Below, in pieces: positions 35,770-42,761 of a stretch of DNA of 64,000 bases; within the stretch, counting starts at the first letter, position 1, and each line of letters begins with the position of its first letter. The notes beneath the pieces were generated by a model. It made no database searches, had not been told where the DNA came from, and worked only from the letters and a program-made list of their open reading frames with translations. Where the stretch lies: assembly GCF_016917755.1 (NCBI RefSeq), contig NZ_CP070326.1, forward strand, positions 5,952,001-6,016,000. The letters run 5' to 3'. The stretch comes from Streptomyces noursei. GTDB taxonomy: Bacteria > Actinomycetota > Actinomycetes > Streptomycetales > Streptomycetaceae. The translations under genes were made by a program, and so were the position numbers.

Positions 35770-36224
35770 ACGCGATGAGCCACCGCATGAAGTACTGGAG
35801 CCGGGTCCCCGCCTTCTTCCAGGCCCAGCTCAAGCTCACCCAGGCCGCCAAGAAGGGGCTGGGCGACGACGTCCTGGCGGAGCTGGTCGTGCTCCGCGCC
35901 TCCCAGCTGAACAGGTGCGCGTTCTGCATCGACATGCACGTCACCAACCTCCGCGAGGCCGGCGTCGAGCAGCGGCGGATCGACCTGCTGCCGGCCTGGG
36001 AGGAGGCCGGCGACCTCTACTCCGAGCGGGAGCGGGCGGCCCTGGCCTTCACCGAGGCGGTCACCGTGCTCACTGAAGGATTCGTCCCGGACGCCGTCTA
36101 CGAGCGGGCCGCCGCGCAGTTCGACGAGACCGAACTCGCCCACCTGCTCGCCGTGATCGTCGCCATCAACAACTGGAACCGGGTCAACGTCACGGTCCGC
36201 CAGCCGCCCGGGGCGGAGCTGTGA
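35766..36224 (+). CDS. Second carboxymuconolactone decarboxylase/AhpD-like protein
   Basis: 152 residues from GTG 35766 (GTGA overlap with the preceding stop); ATG 35775 is an alternative giving 149. MSHRMKYWSRVPAFFQAQLK at the start, then ASQLNRCAFCIDMHVTNLRE with the CxxC and His, and LLPAWEEAGDLYSERERAAL. Close paralogue of the preceding gene; both may form mixed oligomers. The next gene again overlaps by GTGA, so the three are one translational unit. Confidence 0.87.
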   Translation: MNAMSHRMKYWSRVPAFFQAQLKLTQAAKKGLGDDVLAELVVLRASQLNRCAFCIDMHVTNLREAGVEQRRIDLLPAWEEAGDLYSERERAALAFTEAVTVLTEGFVPDAVYERAAAQFDETELAHLLAVIVAINNWNRVNVTVRQPPGAEL

Positions 36225-36964
36225 CCGCCGCCGCCCGCGCGGCGACCCTGCGCGCCCTGCACCACGACCGCCGGCCGGGCGACCCTCTGATCCTCCCCAA
36301 CGTCTGGGACGCCGCCAGCGCCCGGGTCTTCGCCGACGCCGGCTTCCCGGCGCTGGCCACCCCGAGCGCGGGCATCGCCGCGTCCCTGGGGTACGCGGAC
36401 GGCGAGACCCCGGCCGACGAGATGTTCGCGGCGATCGCCCGGATCGTCCGGGCCGTGGACGTCCCGGTGACGGCGGACGTGGAGGCCGGGTACGGGCTGT
36501 CCGCCAGGGAGTTGGCCGGCCGGCTCGCCGAGGCCGGCGCGGTCGGCTGCAACCTGGAGGACTCCGACCACGCCACCGGCGCCCTCCGCGACCCGCAGGA
36601 GCAGGCCGACTGGCTGGCCGAGGTGCGGGCCGAGGCGGGCGAGGCGCTGGTCGTCAACGCCCGGATCGACACCTTCCTGCGCGGCGGGACGGACCTCGAC
36701 GCGGCGCTGGAGCGGGCCCACCGCTACGCCGCCGCCGGCGCGGACTGCCTCTACCCGATCCTCGCCCCGCCGGAGCTGCTGCCCGAACTGGCCGCGGCGG
36801 CGCCCCTCCCGCTCAACGCCCTGGCCAGGGCCGGCGGCCCCGCCCCGCGCGAACTGGGCGCCCTCGGCGCGACCCGGATCACCTTCGGCGGCGGCCTGCA
36901 CCACGCGGCGATGACCACCCTGGCGGCGGAGGCGGTACGGCTGCGGGACGGGGCGGACAGCTGA
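36221..36964 (+). CDS. Isocitrate lyase/PEP mutase-superfamily protein
   Basis: 247 residues. Hallmarks of the superfamily: LILPNVWDAASARVFADAGF near residue 25, VPVTADVEAGYGLS with the metal Asp/Glu, CNLEDSDHATG, and VVNARIDTFLRGG. The KKCGH-type lyase motif of isocitrate lyase is missing, so it belongs to the broad PEP mutase-like group with unknown substrate (possibly a C-C or P-C bond in a small acid). GTG start overlaps the AhpD-like stop. Probably controlled by the MocR protein at 33773. Confidence 0.86.
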   Translation: MTAAARAATLRALHHDRRPGDPLILPNVWDAASARVFADAGFPALATPSAGIAASLGYADGETPADEMFAAIARIVRAVDVPVTADVEAGYGLSARELAGRLAEAGAVGCNLEDSDHATGALRDPQEQADWLAEVRAEAGEALVVNARIDTFLRGGTDLDAALERAHRYAAAGADCLYPILAPPELLPELAAAAPLPLNALARAGGPAPRELGALGATRITFGGGLHHAAMTTLAAEAVRLRDGADS

Positions 36965-37002
36965 CTGATCGCCAGTCGCGGTGATCGACGCACGGGGCAC
37001 GC

Positions 37003-37056
37003 GGGACGAGCGGGGTGTACAGGGCGAGCGGGGTGTACGGGACGAGCGGGGCGTAC
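37003..37056 (+). repeat. Tandem 18-bp repeat, three copies
   Basis: GGGACGAGCGGGGTGTAC, AGGGCGAGCGGGGTGTAC and GGGACGAGCGGGGCGTAC in direct head-to-tail order, noncoding, 60-115 bp before the serine-hydrolase gene. Likely replication-slippage array, or clustered protein sites. Confidence 0.8.
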
Positions 37057-37117
37057 GGGGGCGCCCGCGACCGGCCCGGCCGCCCCGTTTCGCGGGTGGC
37101 GGATGCCAAGATGGGCC

Positions 37118-37873
37118 ATGCTCTCCGTCGCCGTCGCCCCCTGGCAGCGCCCCCCGGTGATCCTGCGGAACGCGGACGTCCCGCACTACGCGGCCAGCAC
37201 GATGAAGGTCGCCGTGCTCGCCGCCGTCCACCGCAGCGGACTCGACCCCGACCGGGAGGTCCCCGTCGTCAACCGCTTCGCCTCGGCGGCCGACGGCAGC
37301 TACACCCACTCCCGGGCCGGCGACAGCGATCCGGAGCCCTGGGAGCTGCTGGGTCGCACCGCGCCGCTCGGCTGGCTCGCCGGCCGGATGGTCAGCCACT
37401 CCTCCAACCTGGCCACCAGCCTCTGCCTGACCGCGGTGGGGCATGCCGCGGTGGCCGAGGTGTGGCGGCGGGCCGGGGCGTCGGCCGCCTCCCGGAGCCC
37501 GCGCGGCGTCGAGGACGCCCCGGCCCGCGCCGCCGGCCTCGACAACCGCGTCACCGCCCACGACCTGATCCGGCTGCTGACGTCGCTCGAACCGGAGGTG
37601 CTGGCCCGGTTGGAGCACAACGCCCACCGGGTCGACCTGGCCGCGGGCCTGCCACCCGGCACCCGTCTGGCCAGCAAGAACGGCTGGTTCCCCGGGGTGC
37701 GGCACGGCGTCGGGCTGGTCCACCCGCCCGACGCCCCGCCCTACGCCCTCGCCATCTGCTACACCGGCCCGCTCGCCAACGGCCAGGACGTCGACGACCC
37801 TGCGGCCCGCCTGCTGGCCCGCCTCTCGTCCCGCGTCTGGAACTGTCGGCACCGCCTCGCTCCCGCTCCCTGA
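37118..37873 (+). CDS. Class A beta-lactamase-like serine hydrolase
   Basis: 251 residues. SxxK as AASTMKVAVLAAVHR near residue 26, SxN-type SHSSNLATSLCL, and the third motif as LASKNGWFPGVRHG with Asn in place of Thr/Ser. No signal peptide is evident, so it may be cytosolic and not a true beta-lactamase; related actinobacterial proteins are annotated as serine hydrolases. ATG at 37103 would add five residues. Its promoter region is the repeat-bearing gap. A hairpin ends it at 37885. Confidence 0.82.
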   Translation: MLSVAVAPWQRPPVILRNADVPHYAASTMKVAVLAAVHRSGLDPDREVPVVNRFASAADGSYTHSRAGDSDPEPWELLGRTAPLGWLAGRMVSHSSNLATSLCLTAVGHAAVAEVWRRAGASAASRSPRGVEDAPARAAGLDNRVTAHDLIRLLTSLEPEVLARLEHNAHRVDLAAGLPPGTRLASKNGWFPGVRHGVGLVHPPDAPPYALAICYTGPLANGQDVDDPAARLLARLSSRVWNCRHRLAPAP

Positions 37874-37884
37874 TACGGAATTGG

Positions 37885-37899
37885 CTGACGCTTCGTCAG
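37885..37899 (+). terminator. Short intrinsic-type terminator
   Basis: CTGACG-CTT-CGTCAG followed by ATTTCTTTTCC, 12 nt after the stop, one of the few U-rich intrinsic terminators here. The CTGACG/CGTCAG dyad could equally be a repressor site for the downstream 38056 gene. The GAATTGGCTG word occurs twice (37878 and 37918). Confidence 0.55.
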
Positions 37900-38055
37900 A
37901 TTTCTTTTCCTTTCGCCGAATTGGCTGTTCAGAGCCGTCCGATCCGCGCTACGACCCGCCCCGGCGCGGGTATCAGGAGAACGGGCATACAGGGAGCCCG
38001 AATGGCTTGATAGCTTGGTGGTGAAAGCCCGCGGGGGAACGGGGAGAAGCGGTAC

Positions 38056-38367
38056 ATGGCCGAGCAGTTCAGGGTTGACCTGGAGGAACTGGACGTCGTC
38101 GTGCGGCAGCTGCGTCACCTGCAGCGCGATATGGACGATCCCCACCAGACGGTCAAATACGGCACGGCGATCCCGAAGTCGGCGTTCGGCGGCGATTTCA
38201 TCGAGGCCGGAAGGCTCGCCGCCGCGCACGACGGCATGCAGACATACATGGCGGACGTGCTCGGCGCGCTCCAGGACCTCATCCGCACCTTCGGCGAGAA
38301 GACCGAGGCCAGCCGTGGCGCCTACGAGGACCAGGAGCACGAGACCCGGCCCCCCGAGCACCACTGA
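38056..38367 (+). CDS. Small helical WXG100/EspC-like protein
   Basis: 103 residues, all helical by eye: EELDVVVRQLRHLQRDMDDP, then GSAFGGDFIEAGRLAAAHDG-like segments, LGALQDLIRTFGEKTEASRG and an acidic/His tail. FGGDF plus two long helices resemble small type VII (ESX)-secreted or chaperone-like proteins; the classic WxG is absent. Encoded 61 bp upstream of a larger protein that does have WxG. Function inferred from context. Confidence 0.7.
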   Translation: MAEQFRVDLEELDVVVRQLRHLQRDMDDPHQTVKYGTAIPKSAFGGDFIEAGRLAAAHDGMQTYMADVLGALQDLIRTFGEKTEASRGAYEDQEHETRPPEHH

Positions 38368-38428
38368 CCCACCCCCGTCCGGTACCGGGCGGACATGACG
38401 ACGGCGAGTTCGAGGGAGGGGGACCGGT

Positions 38429-39859
38429 ATGACGGAGACCGGGCAGGCGCGCGACGGCGCCGCGGAGATGGCGCGCCGGCGGACCGAGCACGAGCGGGCG
38501 GAGCGGCTGAAGTCGCTCCGCGGACACCGGCTGACCCCGCGGTCCCCCTCCGACTTCCAGAAGTACGGCCTGCCCGCGCTCCGGGCGATGATCGCGCACG
38601 CCAGCGCCGGGACGATCGAGACCTCCGGCCGGCACTGGCGGCCCTCCGCCGACCGGCTGGGCGGCGACGACGGACACGGCGGGATCCGCAAGGCGTTCCA
38701 GGACGCCGTGGAGCACGCCTCGGCGCACTGGGAGGGCTCGGCGGCCCAGGCGTTCCGCCGGGAGGCCGCCAAGGTGCTGGCGAAGATCGACCTGAGCTAC
38801 CAGCACGCCCGCAACGTCGAGTCCACCCTGATCGGCACCCGCTCCTCGGGCCCGGAGGTCGGCGTCGCGCACAACCTCCGCGAGGCCCAGAAGGCCCTGG
38901 CCAAGCTCCAGCTCGCCGGCGCCGCGGCCGAGCCGATGGAGGCGGCCGGCGACGAGAGCCAGTTCAAGCGGGACATGGCCAACCCCAAGCTCGACACCCG
39001 GATGGCGCTGGAGCTCAACCGCGGCAGCCTTCCCCCGAGCAAGCAGTGCCAGATCGAGGCCGTCATCGTGATGGACGAACTGGCCGCCCACTACGAGGCG
39101 CAGGGGGAGCGGCTTCGGGAGGGCACCGGACAGGGCGTCGAGGGCGACTGGCCGGTCGCCCCGTCCGGCAGCCCGGCCCCGCCGCCGGTGAACGCCGAGG
39201 TGACCGGCGGCCCCGCCCCGCACCACCCGCCGACGGCACAGCGGCCCAACGGCGCGGGCGGCGGCGCGGTACCGGCCGGCTTCGACAGCCCCCGGGCCGA
39301 CCGGCCGGTGACCACCGGACTGGAGAGCATCGGCGGCGGCACCCTCACCGCACCGCCGGCCGCCGGCCACGCCGTCGGCGCGGGCACGCCGCCCGGCGGC
39401 CAGAGCGGCCCCGCGCCCGCCGGCGGCGGCCTGCCGAACAACGCGGCCATGTCGGGCGTCATCGGGGTGACGGGCGGCGGGCTGCCCACCGGTGGGACGC
39501 GCGGCTCCGGCGGGGCCCGCCGGAGCGCCAGCGGCACGGCGGGCAGCCCCGACGCGGTCGCCGCCCGCGCCGCCACGCCGCCCCGCACCCCCGGCGCCCC
39601 GACCGCCCGGCCCGAGGGCCCGACCGGCCCGGCCGGCGGCAGCAAGCAGGGCGGCGCCGGACTCCACCGCAGCCGCGGCGGACGCCGGGCCACCGCGGCC
39701 GACCCGGCGTCCACCGAGGGCAAGGGCGGCCGGGGCAAGGGGGAGCAGTCCGACAAGGGCGGCCGGCGCCGCCCGGGAGGACCGCGGTCCCGCCACCTCG
39801 ACGAGGACGAGACCACCGGGACCCCGCCGCGGGAGATCCCGCCGCCGGTGATCGAGTGA
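38429..39859 (+). CDS. WXG-motif protein with long disordered Pro/Gly tail (type VII-like substrate)
   Basis: 476 residues. The helical N-terminal half (~1-230) has HWEGSAAQAFRREAAKVLAK near residue 95, a WxG100-like turn between helices. From ~240 it is Pro/Gly/Ala-rich and disordered, then a basic region RRPGGPRSRHLDEDETTG. This is the plan of PPE/LXG-like type VII effectors or scaffolds in Streptomyces, but no toxin domain is seen. ATG at 38429 follows GGGAGGGGG. No eccC/eccB genes lie in the window, so secretion is inference. Confidence 0.75.
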   Translation: MTETGQARDGAAEMARRRTEHERAERLKSLRGHRLTPRSPSDFQKYGLPALRAMIAHASAGTIETSGRHWRPSADRLGGDDGHGGIRKAFQDAVEHASAHWEGSAAQAFRREAAKVLAKIDLSYQHARNVESTLIGTRSSGPEVGVAHNLREAQKALAKLQLAGAAAEPMEAAGDESQFKRDMANPKLDTRMALELNRGSLPPSKQCQIEAVIVMDELAAHYEAQGERLREGTGQGVEGDWPVAPSGSPAPPPVNAEVTGGPAPHHPPTAQRPNGAGGGAVPAGFDSPRADRPVTTGLESIGGGTLTAPPAAGHAVGAGTPPGGQSGPAPAGGGLPNNAAMSGVIGVTGGGLPTGGTRGSGGARRSASGTAGSPDAVAARAATPPRTPGAPTARPEGPTGPAGGSKQGGAGLHRSRGGRRATAADPASTEGKGGRGKGEQSDKGGRRRPGGPRSRHLDEDETTGTPPREIPPPVIE

Positions 39860-39929
39860 CGACCGGCGGGGACGGCGCACCGGAAAATCGGACGACGCGC
39901 CCCATACCCCGCTGTTAGCGTCCGGAATC

Positions 39930-40439
39930 ATGGATCCGGTTGGTGAGAAACAGATACGCGCGTCCTTCGTGAACTGCTCCAAGGGCGAGGCGAGCAGGCT
40001 CAACCTCCCCGTGGGGCTGGCCGAACTCCCGTGGGAGGACCTCGACTTCCTCGGGTGGCGCGACCGGGGAGCGCCGGACCGCAGCTACCTGGTCGCCCCG
40101 CGGGCCGACGGCCTGATGGGCGTGACCCTGCGGGTGCCGCAGGGCGTACGGCGCAGCTTCACCAAGACGACGGTCTGCTCGATCTGCCTGACCGGGCACC
40201 CGGGCTCAGGCGTCAGCCTGCTCGCCGCCCGCCGCGCCGGGGCCGCGGGCCGGCAGGGCAACACCGTCGGCACCTATCTGTGCGCCGACCTCGCCTGCTC
40301 CCTCTACGTCCGCGGCCGCAAGAAGTCCCAGCTCGCCGGGCGGCACGAGGAGACCCTCCCGCTGGTGGACCGGATCGCGCGCACCGTGGGGAATCTGGAC
40401 GCCTTCCTCGACAAGGTGCTGGCCGGCGAGCCGGCGTGA
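39930..40439 (+). CDS. FBP-type treble-clef zinc protein (EF-G-binding-like)
   Basis: 169 residues. Core ~60-160 with TTVCSICLTGHPGSGVSLLA near residue 80 and YLCADLACSLYVRGRK near residue 115: paired cysteines CxxC and CxxxxC, matching the C-terminal treble-clef of fusidic-acid-resistance protein FusB/FBP relatives. Such proteins can bind elongation factor G and rescue ribosomes. Resistance cannot be claimed from sequence alone. Lies between the WXG gene and a convergent hydrolase. Confidence 0.85.
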   Translation: MDPVGEKQIRASFVNCSKGEASRLNLPVGLAELPWEDLDFLGWRDRGAPDRSYLVAPRADGLMGVTLRVPQGVRRSFTKTTVCSICLTGHPGSGVSLLAARRAGAAGRQGNTVGTYLCADLACSLYVRGRKKSQLAGRHEETLPLVDRIARTVGNLDAFLDKVLAGEPA

Positions 40440-40444
40440 GGGCG

Positions 40445-40470
40445 CGGCGGGCCCGGAGGTGGACCCGCCG
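40445..40470. terminator. Terminator between FBP and hydrolase genes
   Basis: CGGCGGG / CCCGCCG, 7-bp stem with a 12-nt loop, between convergent stops. Confidence 0.5.
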
Positions 40471-40497
40471 CCGTCCGCTCGCGCGGCCCGCGGCCGG

Positions 40498-41319
40498 TCA
40501 CAGGCCCCGCGCGGCCAGGAAGTCCCCGATCAACGCCAGCCACTCCGCGTTCCGCTCGACCATCGGCAGATGCCCGGTGGCGATCTCGACGTACTCCGCG
40601 CCCGGGATGTGGTCGGCCAGGTAGCGGGAGTTGGCCGGGTCCAGCAGTGCGTCCCGGGTGGTGGCGATGACCAGGGTCGGGACCGTGATGCCCGGCAGGT
40701 CGGCGGTGGTGTCCAGGACCTTGACCAGGGCCGCCTGCTCGGCCGAACCGGCCGGCGGCAGCGTCGGGTCCGGGTCCAGCACGGCGGCCAGCTCGGCCGG
40801 CGGCAGCGTGTTGAGGTGTTCCGGCGCCACCCCGCTGAGCGCCCGCGCCTGGGCGAAGCCCTGGTAGTCGCCGCGCTCCAGGAGCCGCAGCCACAGGTCC
40901 AGCCAGACCTGGGCGCGGGTGTCCGCCTTGGCCAGCCCGGCGGTCAGGACCACCCCCCGCACCCGCTCCGGATGGCGGGCCGCGGCCCGCACGGACACCG
41001 CGGTGCCCATCGAGAAGCCGATCACGGTGAAGGTCTCCAGTCCGGCCGCGACCGCCTCGGCGACCACCGCGTCGGCCAGTGCGTCCAGCTCCAACGGGCC
41101 GGCGGCGCGCGGGGTTTCCCCCGAACCGGGGTAGTCCGGTGCCACCACCCGGTGGCCGGTGGCGGTCAGGGCCGGGATCAGCGTGCCGTAGTTGTCCCGG
41201 ACGCTGCCGGTCGCGCCGTGCGCCAGCAGGATGCCGGGGCCGTCGGCCGGGCCGGCGACGGTGGTGGAGAGCCGAGGAAGGGAAACGGACGGGGTCTGCG
41301 CTACGGGAATCTGCGTCAT
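40498..41319 (-). CDS. Alpha/beta hydrolase
   Basis: 273 residues. Nucleophile elbow GFSMG with Ser near residue 107, oxyanion region LLAHGATGSVRDNYG, acid residue in ATTRDALLDPANS and catalytic His in ATGHLPMVERN. General fold of esterases, C-C hydrolases and haloperoxidase-like enzymes; substrate unknown. ATG 41319 (MTQIPVAQT) is chosen; an upstream start would pass through the MerR operator. Divergent from merR-type gene 41396 and likely its target. Confidence 0.88.
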   Translation of the reverse strand: MTQIPVAQTPSVSLPRLSTTVAGPADGPGILLAHGATGSVRDNYGTLIPALTATGHRVVAPDYPGSGETPRAAGPLELDALADAVVAEAVAAGLETFTVIGFSMGTAVSVRAAARHPERVRGVVLTAGLAKADTRAQVWLDLWLRLLERGDYQGFAQARALSGVAPEHLNTLPPAELAAVLDPDPTLPPAGSAEQAALVKVLDTTADLPGITVPTLVIATTRDALLDPANSRYLADHIPGAEYVEIATGHLPMVERNAEWLALIGDFLAARGL

Positions 41320-41336
41320 GCCCAAGAGGTTGCCCT

Positions 41337-41352
41337 TTGACACCGGTGTCAA
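41337..41352. promoter_or_regulatory. MerR-type operator between hydrolase and regulator
   Basis: Perfect 16-bp palindrome TTGACACCGGTGTCAA, with TTGACC just beyond on the minus strand as a possible -35. MerR activators bind such a dyad within a long -35/-10 spacer. Located 18 bp from the hydrolase start and 44 bp from the regulator start. Confidence 0.75.
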
Positions 41353-41395
41353 GGTCAAGCCGACACCGGGAAGAAGCGGGGGAGAGGGGCGTCAC

Positions 41396-41833
41396 ATGGC
41401 GGACGGCACGGGGACGGATCCGCGGCCGACGGGCCCGATGCGGATCGGCGAACTGGCCCGTCGCGCCGGCGTCAGCACCCGGGTCCTGCGCTACTACGAG
41501 CAGCGCGGCCTGCTCTGCGCCGGACGCGACGCGAACGGCTACCGCACCTACGACCCGGACGCCGTCGAGGCCGTCGCCCGCATCCGCGAACTGCTCGCCA
41601 CGGGTCTGAACACCGACTCCATCCGCGACCTGCTGCCCTGCGCCCAGGGCGGGCCGGGCCTGATGTCGTGCAGCTTCTCGTGCGGCGTGGTGGAGCAGCA
41701 GATGGCCCGACTCGACGCCGAAATCGCCGAGTTGCAGCGGCGCCGGGCGGCCCTGGGGACCTATGCCCAGGTCATGCGGGAACGACGCGCCCAGGACGAG
41801 GCACTGGCCGCGATGGCCCTGCGGTCGGACTGA
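41396..41833 (+). CDS. MerR-family transcriptional regulator
   Basis: 145 residues. Winged helix at ~15-60: MRIGELARRAGVSTRVLRYY, EQRGLL, GYRTYDPDAVEAVARI. Dimerisation coiled coil ~95-130 (QMARLDAEIAELQRRRAALG). Cysteines lie in LPCAQG and MSCSFSCG (two, four apart), a possible metal or redox-sensing cluster, but no Fe-S signature of SoxR is complete. ATG follows GGGGAGAGGGG. Probably regulates itself and the divergent hydrolase through the palindrome at 41337. Confidence 0.9.
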   Translation: MADGTGTDPRPTGPMRIGELARRAGVSTRVLRYYEQRGLLCAGRDANGYRTYDPDAVEAVARIRELLATGLNTDSIRDLLPCAQGGPGLMSCSFSCGVVEQQMARLDAEIAELQRRRAALGTYAQVMRERRAQDEALAAMALRSD

Positions 41834-41859
41834 CCGGCGCCGGGCGCGAGAACGACGAA

Positions 41860-41889
41860 GGCCCCGCCTCCGTAGGAGGAGGCGGGGCC
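41860..41889. terminator. Bidirectional terminator between MerR and sdhB
   Basis: Perfect 12-bp stem GGCCCCGCCTCC / GGAGGCGGGGCC with a 6-nt loop GTAGGA. Convergent genes end at 41833 and 41988. Confidence 0.85.
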
Positions 41890-41987
41890 CATGCCCACCG
41901 GTACGGCAACCCTCAATTGAGGCACCCGTACGGCGAGCAACCAACTCCGCGAGAGCGGCGCCGGCTTAGGCGCAAAGAGGCGGGCGC

Positions 41988-42761
41988 TCAGAACCGCCGG
42001 GTGATCAGGGCCCGCTTGACCTCCTGGATCGCCTTGGTGACCTCGATACCGCGCGGGCAGGCGTCCGTGCAGTTGAAGGTCGTCCGGCAGCGCCAGACGC
42101 CGTCCTTGTCGTTGAGGATCTCCAGCCGCTGCTCGCCGCCCTCGTCACGCGAGTCGAAGATGAAGCGGTGCGCGTTGACGATCGCCGCCGGGCCGAAGTA
42201 CTGGCCGTCGTTCCAGAACACGGGGCACGAGCTGGTGCAGGCCGCGCACAGGATGCACTTGGTGGTGTCGTCGAAGCGCTCGCGGTCCTCGGAGGACTGC
42301 AGGCGCTCGCGGGTCGGCTCGTTGCCGGTGGTGATCAGGAACGGCATCACGTCCCGGTACGCCTGGAAGAAGGGCTCCATGTCGACGACAAGGTCCTTCA
42401 GCACCGTCAGGCCCTTGATGGCCTCGACGGTGATCGGCTTCTCGGGGTTGATGTCCTTGATCAGCGTCTTGCAGGCCAGCCGGTTGCGACCGTTGATCCG
42501 CATGGCGTCCGAACCGCAGATGCCGTGGGCGCAGGAGCGGCGGAAGGTCAGCGAACCGTCCTGGTCCCACTTGATCTTGTGGAGGGCGTCCAGGACGCGC
42601 TCCTTGGGGTCGATCTCCAGCTGGAAGTCCTGCCAGCTGGCCTCCTCGGAGACCTCCGGGTTGAACCGGCGGATCCGGAAGGTGACGCTGATCAGGTGCG
42701 CGGCGTCGTTCTCGGCCGCGTCCAGGGCCGCGGAGTGCTTGTCGATGGTCGGGGTGCTCAT
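41988..42761 (-). CDS. sdhB: Succinate dehydrogenase iron-sulfur subunit
   Basis: 257 residues. Ferredoxin-type [2Fe-2S] ligands RRSCAHGICGSDAM near residue 75; then KCILCAACTSSCPVFW ([4Fe-4S]) and CRTTFNCTDACPRGI ([3Fe-4S]). Passes electrons from SdhA to the membrane quinone site. Its ATG overlaps the sdhA stop by one base, and it closes the sdhCDAB operon. Confidence 0.96.
   Translation of the reverse strand: MSTPTIDKHSAALDAAENDAAHLISVTFRIRRFNPEVSEEASWQDFQLEIDPKERVLDALHKIKWDQDGSLTFRRSCAHGICGSDAMRINGRNRLACKTLIKDINPEKPITVEAIKGLTVLKDLVVDMEPFFQAYRDVMPFLITTGNEPTRERLQSSEDRERFDDTTKCILCAACTSSCPVFWNDGQYFGPAAIVNAHRFIFDSRDEGGEQRLEILNDKDGVWRCRTTFNCTDACPRGIEVTKAIQEVKRALITRRF

Noticed and set aside
25385..37873. 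KNG in place of KTG in two serine hydrolases as inactivating change
   Set aside because: SxxK and SxN are intact and Asn at this site is tolerated in these families, so loss of function is not supported.
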